64,000 bases of DNA from Neoceratodus forsteri (lineage: Eukaryota; Chordata; Ceratodontiformes; Ceratodontidae). Made by a program: the position numbers and the translations under genes. Every line of letters begins with the position of its first letter. Positions within the stretch are counted from its first letter, which is position 1. Positions 20,234 through 31,199 of the stretch are shown here, in pieces. The stretch spans positions 167,851,501 to 167,915,500 of the forward strand of contig CM057456.1 in assembly GCA_016271365.2 (NCBI GenBank), written 5' to 3'. Below the pieces are notes generated by a model. That model ran no database searches. It was not told the DNA's origin and was given only the letters and a program-made list of their open reading frames with translations.

Positions 20234-22575
20234 CAGCAGCTTTGGTTCAAGGACAGGCTATGCAACTGGCTTGATTGATTATAAGAACACTTTTAATCTC
20301 ATTAACCACAACATTCTGTTAGAGAAGTTGAGCAAATTGGGTGTATCCTGTAATGATAGGTAGCAAAGGGTGACACGTGAGAAAGATATGTTTGATTTGG
20401 AAATGGCAAATAGAGGTGTTAACTGTAGAGCAAAGCTGGCTGTGACCTTCCTTTTTTTTGCTTATTATTAATGAGATAGCAACAATGGCTGAGAGCATAT
20501 AGAATGTCCACAAATATCCCAAACTGACTCTTTTGGTGTCCCAAGGAAATGTTCCCCAGGGTTTAATTAAAGCTGCTACTTTAATGTTAAGTTTCCATAT
20601 TTTTTTATAAATTTTAAAACACACACAGCTGTTTCTATCTGTTTGATTTGTTCACTGCATAGTCTTCTGGTAGCATTTCTAATCCTGCACCACTTGTTTC
20701 TATTTTTAATACTGTGTAATGCTCTATATTTAAGGAATAATCCACAACAGGATATGGGTTATGCTGGGATTAACCCACACCAGAACTGGATAAATACAAG
20801 CATATCCCACATCCTTTTGTGGATTATTCCAGTTATAAAATGGGTAGAAAGAGAAGAATCTAAAAAAAAGATTAAAATGCTTAAAAAAGCTGCCTCTCAT
20901 CTTGACATTGTCCATCAGATGAAGAATCTAGCCTTTATTCTGGATGAAGAGCTACACTGGAGGCTCATGTGTTGCAGTCATCCAGAGTGGTGTCTATCAT
21001 CTCAAAAATATCAGCCTGATTTGTTCCATTGCTCTACATGCCTTTGTGACTCTGGGCCTTGACTACTGCAACACCCTGTATCTTGTGCTCAGTGGAGGTG
21101 CACTACGATGCCTGCTGCTGGTGCAGAATGCAGCTGTGAGATTGTTAACCAGTCTTTCTGGATCCAGTCATATCACTCCTGCTCTGCAGGATCTGCACTG
21201 GCTGATGGTAAAGTGGCACATCTCTTATAAGAAAGGGTTATTATCCAGTAAGTCCCTGCATGGCCTGGGTCCTGGCTACTTGCATGATCTCTTGCACCTA
21301 TTCTGTCCTGCTTGTCTCTACCAATGACAGCCTCCTGATAATCCCCAAAACCCAATTAAAAACATTTGGTGACAGAGCCTTCGGGGTGGCTGGTCAGACA
21401 GCCTGGAACTCATTATCGAGGGCACTGAGAGAGGTTCCATCAGCTGAAATATTTAAAAAGAACCTTAATACCTATCTCTTTGCCCAGGCTTTTCCCCCTG
21501 TGTTTATCCTCCTTTTGGGGGAGCTAGGCAGCTTCGGCTCTCTCCACAGAGAGGTCCTTCTTTTGTGCCCCCTCATGGGCTTCATATAGCCTGTGGCACC
21601 CCCAACTCCCTTTTCCACCTGATTTTTCTCCCTAGGTAACCCGGGACCCATGGCAACTATGAGTGCATATGGTGTGGAGGTGTGCATGCATGCCGAGAAC
21701 CTGGAAATAATTCCTTCCCCCACCTGACCTTACGCCACTCTTCCCACTGGCTTGGTGCTACCAACAAGCCTAGACTTGGAGTCAGTCAAGAGCAGAGGAG
21801 AAGGTGTCTCCCTCCCCAGGAGAGGAGAGGAGAGTTGTCTGTTGTTTGCTCATCCAACTCCCTCCCTTCCTGGCTGACTCCTCTTGTGGCTCGAGCTCAC
21901 TCCCAAACTCAGGTCGCCAGCATGGTGTGAGGTGTGGCATCCAATGTTTCAAACCTCAGTGCCACCTGGGCCAACTTTGCTTAGTCTTTTGTCTCTACTA
22001 TGGACTTTTAATTTTAGTTGCTTCATTATTTAACTTACGAATATTTGTGAATTTTATATTTGAGGTCCATATTTGGTTTTATTGCATATTTAATTGATAT
22101 TAGTTAACTGAATGTTTGTGCTGTGCATTTTATTTTATGTAGTAGGTGAGTACATTATTTTTTGTAATGGCATCCTGGGCCTCTGGAGAGGGGAACCAGA
22201 AACTGGTATACCATTAGAACAGTGACTGAATTTTGTCACCGCAATTAGGGCACCATAACAAAGGCAACAATGACAGGGGCGATCTTGATTTTAGATCTCC
22301 CCTCAGTCATGGCACCCTTTGTGCCCACACAATTCCTACCCCCCTCCAGAGCATGCCCTCCCCAGAGGAGGTTATATTTAGTTTTGCAGTGTGCAGGGAA
22401 CTTCAAGCTGATTGTTTCCCAGGATGGTGCTTTGGCTCAGTAACTCCTGGGAGACATAATGCCTGGTGCTGTAATGTAGGGTGGCATGTTGCCTGCACCA
22501 TAATTAGCATTGGCAACATGTTTTTAACACCAACATGGGTGAACCCCAGAAATTAAGCTACTACTACTACTTTTT
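20234..22575 (+). mobile_element. L2/Rex1-like LINE, degenerate
   Basis: A decayed RT begins near 20270 with an FNLINHNILLEKLSKLGV block, the palm motif around a former AFDxVNH. A GVPQG-like block follows near 20540. The C-terminal region is clearer: LDYCNTLYLVLSGGALRCLL, then VQNAAVRLL and HITPALQDLHWL (21058-21210), then LKTFGDRAFGVAGQTAWNSL (21356-21415) and FKKNLNTYLF (21453-21482). A non-coding tail runs to a (CTA)n end near 22560-22575. Frameshifts are numerous, and a foldback element interrupts the middle. Confidence 0.7.
20734..20830. mobile_element. Foldback element inside the L2-like LINE
   Basis: The 97-bp segment begins GGAATAATCCACAACAGGAT and ends with the imperfect mirror image ATCCTTTTGTGGATTATTCC. 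The two arms of about 48 bp pair with a handful of mismatches, including the inner ATGGGTTATGC and GCATATCCCAC words. It lies between the RT and C-terminal parts of the host LINE, consistent with an insertion. Confidence 0.75.
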
Positions 22576-23434
22576 TATTGATTTTGTAGTACAGTATCCT
22601 TCCTCTGTAGATTACGTACTAGATTACATAGTCCCCAGTTGCTAGGTAGAATGTGGTTGTCAGAGACTTCACCCTGGACCCTGTGCCCCTCACACACACA
22701 CATTCACACAGACACACTAATAGTGGGGTGTTTGTATATTATTTACTTTTTCAGTTTACTTTTTTTATAGTGAGGGAGAGAGTATGCTGGAGTTTGTAGG
22801 GGCTGAAGTTTGCTGTGAGCTGCAAGCTGTGAGCAGATGGATATATCATTTAATCAGACAGCCTGGTGGGAACATTGTGAGTTGCTTGTGTATTTCAGAT
22901 ACAGTTTCATGCAACCATTGAACAGGTGTCTGTGATTTTTAGGTATAGCAGCTGAAGGGTATGTGAGGTTTTTTCTGTTTTGATTTTTGGGGGGTACTCG
23001 GCAATGATTTTGAGTTGACCGAATCAGTGAGCGGGAGCGGCAGTGTGAGTGGGCAGAAATGCCATGTGAGCAGGATTTAGGTGACAGTAAAAACATTAGA
23101 AAATGGAGGTATGGTGTTTTTAAACATTCCAGTAACTTGTATTTAACCCTTGTTGTGCCTCCAGCATGTATACATGTTCTAAAAACCTATACATTCTAAA
23201 TCTTCTGGCAGCTTAAGGGTTAAATCTGCCATGTTTCTGTATTTGATCGGATTTACTGACAGTGTTACCAGCAACAAAGATGGCGTCGTAATATTTTGCT
23301 TTTCAAATATACTGTTGTAGGAGGGATTTTGTTTGGATTTGTGAAACAACTAACTTATTCTTTTTGTGTGAGTTATACTGGAGTTTATAAACAATGTGAA
23401 AAATATAGTGGCTCTCCCAATATATTAGAGGGCA
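22576..23434. other. Unassigned non-coding DNA
   Basis: There is a short CA-rich run near 22690-22715 and a GT-rich stretch near 22800. No coding or transposon hallmark was found. Confidence 0.4.
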
Positions 23435-24290
23435 TCAAGTATGAAAGATAAGTGGGTGCATCTTACCGGGGTAACCGACAAGTCCACAACACATTCCTGC
23501 AGCAGCAGGAAAAGAGGTCAACACTCCACAAAGCTCAGTTAGTACAAATTTTAATCCAAGTTTTCTAATCCAAAGCATGATTTTTCAAAGGAGCATCATA
23601 GCAAGCATTGGTTCAATTCAATATATTCCAATAAGATCTATACTGGTTCCAATAATACAAACAAACAGATAAGCATTCACCATTCCGCTGACGTAAGAAC
23701 ACCCCACGCGAACATCCACATGGCCATTAACATCTCAATGTCTGAACTGACATCATCATCAGAACATGTGGTATGGGATGTTGGTTGCATTTAAAAAAAA
23801 TAAGATTATTTCAAGTGACAGTGCAGCATTCTATAAGTACATATTGAAAACACATTTTTAAACACATTAAATATAGCCCAATTGTCTACATAACCCCAGA
23901 TTATGCATAAATACATATAAATAGTCATTAGATAGCAGATATATGGAATATACAACAATGACTACAAATATTCATTTAGAGATGAACACCACAATTACAC
24001 TGCACTGCTCACTGTCTTACATAGGGGAGAAGCAAACCACAGTTTTTGTTCAATTTAATTATCTCCCCTATGTATAAATCACAAAGCACACATTATTATT
24101 GATTACTTTGAAACAATCTGCTATTTTTAAAATAGCTAGTCGCATTCCAAACAAATAGATAAAATGTAAAACATATTGCAGCTCTTTTCAAATATTATGC
24201 AGCAGTACAGAATCATTGAGTCCACGGGGTTTTACTGTACTAATGTTACTATTCAGAATGCTTCTGTTCTACGTGACTACTAGGTGAGCT
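23435..24290 (-). mobile_element. Penelope-like element, 3' tail fragment
   Basis: Read on the reverse strand, 24290-23470 matches 62655-63445. It begins in the C-terminal codons of the GIY-YIG protein (AGAAGCATTCTG, then GTAAAACCCC) and continues through the whole 3' untranslated region. Shared words include TTTGTTTGGAATG, TAATAATGTGT and TTGAAAAATCATG. It ends at GCAGGAATGTGTTGTGGACTT in both places. This is a 5'-truncated copy of the same family in the opposite orientation to the 53-63 kb copy. Confidence 0.85.
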
Positions 24291-24734
24291 CCATATATGG
24301 CAACAGCACCAGTAAACACAGATGTCCTCAGTTTAACTGATGGGGAAGGAGAGCATATTGTGTTTTCTTTGGCCCAAGTACAAGAATTATTTAATCACCG
24401 TGGGAGTTCTAGCATTTCAAAAGAAACTGACACCTTAGAAGATCTTAAGAAAAAACACATTTGATTTCAAATACATGTCATTTCATTGTCCCAGTGTTGG
24501 TGAGACAAATGGATACCACATGTGTTAAGAATTCAAAAACCCCCATGATTTGGTTTACAAGACAAGGAATTCATGCTTGACTGGGAAAAAGTTATATATA
24601 AATGGAGTTCTGAGCTAATAATCATTTTAATAATTAGAAAAGCAAAGAAAGAATGTAATATTTTATTTGCCAAAATTCAAGAATTAGAAAATAAATTCAC
24701 TGCTGCTTTCTCAGCAGAACAACTAAAATAACTT
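24291..24734. other. Unassigned non-coding DNA
   Basis: AT-rich spacer between the PLE tail and the reverse-strand LINE. Nothing is recognised in it. Confidence 0.4.
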
Positions 24735-27075
24735 AAAATTATTTATTTTTTTTTATTTAAAGATTGGTAACTGGGAAAGGCACACTGAATCGATGTTCAT
24801 TTCCAGGTGAGACCCAGGGGAGGGGGGAAGGTGGTACAGAGCAGTAATACAGAATTACAAAAACATGACTGCAAAAATAACAGGATTATACATTACAGAT
24901 TCATAAATGCAAAACAACAGGAGTATACAGGATGTACAGGGGGTACAGGCAGGTATAGAATTGTACATAAGTATATAACAACAACACAATAAGCAAAATA
25001 GCAGTAGGTGGTTGTAAGCAGGTAGGAAACTGGTACATAACATATGCATATCAATGACACATTTAGCAACAGAGGAGTGACGGGTTTTTGTTGAAGTCTG
25101 GATAGGCGGTGAGACCCACAGGAAACTTGGGCAGATGCTATCTTAAGTAGAAGCAGAGGACCTGATGCATTGGTATGCAGGTAAATGAGTTGTGAATGGG
25201 CAAGGAACTACCTAGAAGTTATTCAGTTTGGGGGCACAAGCAAGGTGCTGGAGGGGACAGGTAGAGGGTTCTTTTAAAGAGACTTAAGGATGGCAATGTG
25301 TGCAGTGAGGCAAGCAGGGTGTTCCATTATTGGGGGAAGTGGAAGGAGAAGGCAGCCTTGCCATGGTTTGTGTGAGTGCAGGGAAGGGCAAAGGAATGTG
25401 AGTCATGGGAATGGATACTATAGGAGGTGTGGGTGGTGGTGGATAGGAGGGAGGCTAGGTAGGGTGGGAGAGAGCCAAACCAATATTTAGGAGTGAGGAT
25501 GGAGTTATGGAGGTTTCACCGAGAAGAAAGCAAGGGGAGTTATAGTGAGGAGTATAGAGTGCAGTGATGGGGTTTTTTTTGGGGGGGGGCATTCAGGGTG
25601 AAACTACAAAAGACATTGAAGAGAATGTCCAGTCTGGAGAGGGTGAGTGCAGAGGCAGACCTGTACACAATGTCAGCATAGTTGAAAAATGGCAGGATGG
25701 TCTTTGAAAGGAGAGTCCAGGGTACAAGAAGGGAGAAGGCATATTTGTTTCTATAGAGGGCCCCAAGTTTAGGGCAGAGCTTGGAGTGAATATGGTTGAT
25801 ATGAGTCAAGAAATCCAAGTGATTGTCCAGCCAGACTCCAAGGTATTTGTAGGCCAAAACTATTTCTATGGTTTTGCCATTGAGGGTGGTGAAGGGAGGG
25901 GGTGAGAGGAGTTTGACTAGTTTCTGTGAGGAGGTGAAATTCATAGAGACTGTTTTAGTGGTGTTGACCTTCAGTTGATTTACCTCAAACCAGTTCAGGA
26001 CATTGGTGAAACTGGACTACAGCTAGGAGGTCACCATTGAGGCAGAGGGGCCAGAGTTATAGAGTATAGTGTCATCTGCATAGAGATGTATGTAGAAGGA
26101 GAGCATATGAGGGGAGGTCACTGAGGAATATTGAAAAGAGGCTGGGGCTGAGGATTGACCTTTGTGGTACTCCAGCTAGTATGGAGGAGGAGAACATCTC
26201 CAGATTGGATGCATTGAGAGTGGTCAGAAAGGTAGGAGTAGAACCATTTGACTGAAAGAAGGGAGAGGCCTGTGTGTTGAAACTTGGTGAGAAGGATGGG
26301 ATGGGATACTGGGTCGAATGCCTTGGCCAGATCTATAACTATGGCTGAGATGAGGTGGCCTTGGTCCACACCAGTGAGACAGGAATCAGTAACCCTAAGT
26401 AGGGAGGAGACAGTTGTGTGATTGTTCCTGAAGCCTGACTGATAAAGGGACAGCAAGTCTGTGGAAGTAAGGAAGTTTGTGATTCTGGAGAGGACAAGAG
26501 ATTCTTGTAGTTTGGCTAAAGCTGAGAGGAGGGAGATGTGGTGGTAATTACCAGGTTGGGAGCGATCACTGCCTTTGTGCAGTGGAATCACTTTAGCCTC
26601 TTTTCGGGCCTGCAGTACTTTGCCAAGGGAGGAAGAGAGAGATTGAGTAGATGGGATAGGGGATGGGCAATAGCTGGTTCTGAGACCATTAATATGAGGG
26701 GGTCAAGTCCATCAGGGCTGAATTTGCATGGAGTTAGGGACTGGAGAGCCCTGAGGACCTCCTGGGCTGTGATGGCGTCAAGTTGACATGTGAGTGAGGC
26801 TGGAGTAGGTGGCAGTGCTGGGGGAAGGAATGACAAGGAGTCAGAGGAAGTGGGGTGTGCTGGGGTGGAGGGATGGGCAGGGGAAGAAGGAAGGCACATG
26901 TTGTGAAAAACTTATTTAGGGTAGAGGGAATGGTGTGAGGGTCTGAGACTAGATTGTTGTTGATTTGGAGGGAGGTGAAGGAGGAGAAGGTATTTGCTGG
27001 TTTGAGTATGGAGGAGAGGGTTTGCCTGGAATTATGGGGAGAGTTTAGATTTTCTTGCAACGTGTTTTTACAATA
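24735..27075 (-). mobile_element. Rex1/L2-like LINE, 3' half
   Basis: A reverse-strand non-LTR retrotransposon containing RT, a C-terminal region and a 3' tail that ends at an ATTTATTT-type microsatellite (24738-24762). The 5' end stops near 27075, just before RT, so the endonuclease is missing. An endonuclease half of similar type lies on the same strand at 50.2-51.7 kb. Confidence 0.75.
25540..27060 (-). pseudogene. Rex1/L2-like reverse transcriptase (broken)
   Basis: The order on the reverse strand is an N-terminal RT segment (27060-26588, with SSGLSSP and LQSLTPCKFSPDGLDPLIL), then fingers (MIPLHKGSDRSQPGNYHHIS, 26591). The palm follows (VIDLAKAFDPVSHPILLTKF, near 26330) and VKWFYSYLSDHSQC. 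A GVPQ block near 26165 is in a shifted frame. The catalytic YADD is intact at 26071-26082 but in a third frame. The C-terminal part 25944-25540 reads YKYLGVWLDNHLDFLTHI and LSKTILPFFNYADIVYRSA. At least three frameshifts are present. Confidence 0.8.
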
Positions 27076-27848
27076 GTTGGATTTAACTAGAGCCCCGAGC
27101 TGCTTTTGGTTATCGGAATCATGATCCCCAATTCAGGGCAATTGCAGTTAGCTGGAATTGCCCTAAGTTACAGCCATAATTGAGTGTAGTCATATTTTGC
27201 TTAAAGTTCACTGTCATTGTTAGTTTGCTGCTGTTTGCCCTGCTCCCCTTCCCAGCAATACAGAAGCTGAGACATAATTTGCAAGCGCCCCTGGTCATAG
27301 CCCTTCTTTCATCCCCTCCCAAACAATGCCAAGTGTTGCTGTCGGAGAGAGGAAGCAGCCAGGAGTCGTGTATGCTGCACATGAGCTCAGTTTTGGTGTG
27401 GGCCTGGTGAGCACAAAGCGGACAAAGGAGCGAGTTCAGAAGGAGGAATAGGGATGGGTAGGTTGTTATGCAATGTGCGGGGTCCCTACTGGGTCCCACC
27501 ACCACCTTACTGCACTGACTGGAACAGCAGGAAAATGGAGCAGTGGTCCGGCAGAGTGGGTCTGGCCTCAGGAGTGCTAGCGCCTGGCTGAGCAGATGGT
27601 ACATGCCACTGGTGGGAATGCACTGTGGTGAGTGAGTGAATGAGTGACTCACTGTTCAGGATGGGTGGCACTGCAGGTGGAACTGGGCTGCTGCATTTCA
27701 ATGGCATTTTCCTTAACCTTCATCCTAAATCCACAATTTTTCTGAGGGTGAGTGAGTGCCAGAAGAGAACACAGCTCACCTTGCACCATATTGATGGTAA
27801 CTAGTGCCCAGTGCCAGCCCAGTCCTGGCTGATATTGGCCTTGTGCAT
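27076..27848. other. Unassigned flank of the ERV
   Basis: A GC-richer stretch. The reverse-strand frame of 177 codons (27652-27119) has no family resemblance, and I regard it as chance. Confidence 0.4.
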
Positions 27849-28501
27849 TGTTATCCATGGTCCAGCACCCCTGATTGTACCCCCACCTTGTAGACAGCAA
27901 CATATATGTAGGTATATGTACTAACCTTAGGGCAGAGACACTTGTTGTATAAGCATAAGTGTCAGGATCTGTGTTCTACTGTATTTTACTAATGCATGTT
28001 ATGCTCCATTTTGTTTTATCAATGTATCTTAGTCCTGGGAGATGCTTTCCACTATATGTTTGCTGTATTATGATAAGTAAGGCAACAGTGCCCTATTGAG
28101 TGCTTGTGTATCACTGTAATTGCAACTGATCTTGGACTTATAGAGATCCCATTTTTGGGGCTATGTTATGCAAGCTAAGCAACTTTTTATGTTAGGATGG
28201 TTACTCAGGCCACCTGCTACTGTCCAATTATATACTTTTTATGTATCTTCTTTAGTAGTTGCCATAGTAAATTATCAGGGTATAAGACACTGTGTAGCAT
28301 GTAGCTTCTCTGAGATGAGAGACTGCATACCTAGGTAAGGAAAACTGAAAACTCTCCCAGTGTATTAACTGTTGGTAGTAAGCCTGTATTATCATTTACC
28401 CGTAATAAATTTCATTTATTATATGACACCACTTGTCTGTTGTTTCTTCCTTTGTGCCATTCCACCAAGAACCTGAAAAAGGTAATTTATTATCAAGTTA
28501 C
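27849..28501 (+). repeat. 5' LTR of the ERV
   Basis: A 653-bp copy collinear with 45358-46380. Long shared stretches include CCATGGTCCAGCACCCCTGA and TTAGTCCTGGGAGATGCTTT. It contains an AATAAATTTCATTTATTA stretch near its 3' part that may serve as poly(A) signal. It ends at AAGTTAC immediately before the primer site. Confidence 0.9.
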
Positions 28502-28504
28502 TTT

Positions 28505-28522
28505 TGGTGACCGTGTGCATGT
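28505..28522 (+). promoter_or_regulatory. ERV primer binding site
   Basis: TGGTGACCGTGTGCATGT begins four bases after the 5' LTR. The TGG start would pair with a tRNA CCA end. The tRNA cannot be named without a tRNA set from the host. Confidence 0.6.
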
Positions 28523-28599
28523 TGGAAGGTAAAAAAGAAGATACCATTCTGTTTGGATCGCAAAAAGAGAAAAATATAATAAAGACCTTAGAACACTGA

Positions 28600-30545
28600 T
28601 ATAGTGGAATAAATGTATAAAGAGGGCAACAAAAAAAAAGAGAAATATTTCAACAAATATTAAAGGAATCCTACAGTAACATCTTGGAATTTATATAAGG
28701 AAAAAACCAAAAACGGTAAAATATAGAATAAGAAAAGAAAAGAGGGAATTTGAACTAAATTTGGCCACCAAAACTGTAGACAGTTGTAAATCCTTCTATA
28801 ACTATATTGGCTCATTAAAAGGAAAGAGTTCTACAGTTGGCCCAATTGAAACCAGTAAAGGGATAATAAGTAATGAACTTGCTATGGCAACTGAATTTAA
28901 TGAATTTTTTACAAGCATATTCCTACCACAAGATACTATTGTAACTAACACATCTTATGCACAGGACAAACAATATTTGCCAATCATCATAGAGGAGGTA
29001 AAAATATTATTACCAAATCTTAAATTTCACTCTTCCCCTGGGCCAGATAATGTTCACCCCACGTTTCTTAAAGAGACATCTAATGTTATTAGTGGTCCTC
29101 TAGGTTTTTTGTTCCATGCATCTTTAAATCAGGGTGAAACTATTAACTCATGGAATGAAGTATCTGTTACACCAATATACAAATCAGGTTGTAAAAAAGC
29201 TGCATCAAACTATAGACCTATCAGCCTTATGTCAGTTATAGGCAAACTATTAGAAAGATTACTGCTCATCAGAATTGAAGTCCATATCTCAAGTAATAAT
29301 CTACAGGATCTCACTCAGTATGGATTCCATCAGGGAAGATCTTGTTTAACTAATTTGTTGAACTTTTTTAATAATGTTAGTGCATCCCTTGATCAGGGAC
29401 TTCCAGTCAATATAGTTTTCCTTGACTTTTCTAAAGTTTTCGACAAGGTTTCTCATCAAGCTTTAATAAGCCATATGTGCAAGTTTGAATTTCATCCCAA
29501 TATAATAAATTGGGTTACATCTTGGTTACAAAATAGACGTCAACATGTTGTTATTAGAGGCCACCATGCAGAATGGATAGTAGTCAGTAGTGGGGTACCA
29601 CAGGGATCTGTTCTGGGCCCCATTCTCTTTAATATATTGATTTCAACAATGCAGCTGTCTAGCAACATTTGGATGTCTAAGTACGCAGATACCTGCAAAT
29701 TAGGATGTATAATCAATAATGAACAGGCCACAAATAACTTTCAGACAGACTTAAACAAGATTAGTGCCTGGGCTATCGATACTAAAATGTTTTTCAATGA
29801 ACAGGAGTGTAAGATTATGCACTTGGGTCATAACAATTTGAACTTTAATTATAAATTAAATAATGTGCAACATACAGAAATAATAAAAGAAAAAGGATTT
29901 GGGTGTTCTAGTAAATAACAAATTGACTTTCAATTCCCATACCCTACTGAAGGTTAAAAAGTGCCAAACAATAGTTGGTTGCATCTTTAAACACATAAAA
30001 AGTATGGATTCCAGGGTCATTCTTCCGCTTTATACAAGCCTAGTTAGATCACATCAAGACTATTGCTGTCTCATTGTGCACCAGCTACAAATAAAGGAAA
30101 GAAACTAGTGGAGGGAGTACAAAGAAAAGTAACAAAATGAATAAGGGATATGAACAATCTTGAATGTAAGGAAAGACTAAAAGCTTTGGATCTCTGCTCT
30201 ATGGAATACAGACAATTACGCGGTGACCTTTTTGAAACATTGGGCTTAACAAGAATCATCTCTTGTACCAATACTAGGACACATAATCTTAACTTAAGAG
30301 GAGATAACTGTAAACCATAAAAGATGCCATTAGTTCACTCAAAGGGTAGTGTCCCAGTGGAATGCCCTACCAAGTAAAATAGTTATGAGTAACACCATGG
30401 ATTTATTTGAAAGACATCTGGACATTTATATGGGCAATAGAAAAATATCTCACTTCTGATAAACTTCAATCCACCATATTGGTGGCGAGCTCTATAAGGG
30501 CATCTTGCCTTCTGAGCTCATTGTATCCTATGAATCCTATGAATT
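28600..30545 (+). mobile_element. CR1-like LINE inserted in the ERV leader
   Basis: A 5'-truncated non-LTR element in the same orientation as the ERV. It has RT (28.7-29.9 kb), a C-terminal region (to about 30.43 kb, including SQWNALPSKI near 30355) and a tail ending in the direct repeats ATCCTATGAATCCTATGAAT (30528-30545), a CR1-style terminus. It lies between the primer site and gag. The left boundary is uncertain by several tens of bases. Confidence 0.75.
28761..29918 (+). pseudogene. CR1-like reverse transcriptase, 385-codon open frame
   Basis: This is the longest open frame in the window. The order is a linker (FYNYIGSLKGK), SSPGPDNVHPTFLKE (about residues 91-105), NYRPISLMSVIGKLLERLL, QYGFHQGRSCLTNL, the palm VFLDFSKVFDKVSHQALI and [16 protein letters not shown]. 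The catalytic YADD reads Tyr-Ala-Asp-Thr at 29682-29693, so one catalytic Asp is lost. After 29918 the frame shifts, and 29899-30108 continues the C-terminus (LYTSLVRSHQDYC). The Met start is arbitrary because coding homology extends upstream. Confidence 0.85.
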
Positions 30546-31199
30546 TATTTGAATATCGAGTAGTGTTGTGTGATTTTTCTCCTACTTGGACCTATTCGTA
30601 CTTACAGTGGTAATGGTTGTGGTGGATCAACACAGTCTTGCTTGTGGGCATGGCAGACCCACACCAGATCCCTTTATAAGCCCTCTGTGAGTGACAGCAT
30701 ACCACCTTGGCATCACCATTCCCCTACTGGGGACCAGAAAGTGGTTGAGTAATGGCACCAGGGAGTCTGTCCAGTTTTCCAACTGCTTCTTTGTTTGTTT
30801 ATCTACCCCTTATTTGTTATGCCTGAACTTTGCACTGAACTAAGACTCAAAGTCTCTACCTACCTCACCTCCCATGGAAGATGGACAGATTTTGCATTGG
30901 ACACAAAGTCTGCAGAAAACTCTTGCTTGTAACATGCAAGTTCCAAGCACAAGCAAGCCCATTAAGAAGGGCACTACATCAAAAAGTGTGTTTAAACAGT
31001 GATTACTTTAATAAAAGAAGACACAAAAATGGAACAGAGATCTCCATCTGACATGTTTTGGGCTGACACCTTTTATCAAGGACAGAAAACTCATTGCTGC
31101 TAATATCAGAGCAATACACAGAGTCCAAACAACCAAGAAATGCAACCTTAAAGGTCTTTTGGTTGTGGCTCTACATACTGCTGTGGAGATTCTCACAGT
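30546..31199. other. ERV leader or unassigned DNA
   Basis: Non-coding sequence between the LINE insertion and gag. It contains no recognised frame. Part may be retroviral leader; part (around 30900-31150, with a TTTTGGGCTGACACCTTTTATC word) may be another repeat. Confidence 0.35.

Noticed and set aside
23366..23400. Shared word TTATACTGGAGTTTA near both PLE tails but in opposite relative orientation
   Set aside because: A single 15-base match between two places in a window this size can occur by chance, and no flanking similarity extends it.
27119..27652. 177-codon reverse-strand open frame
   Set aside because: No domain, no codon pattern and no splice or promoter context was evident. It is His/Ser/Pro-rich and lies next to other chance frames.
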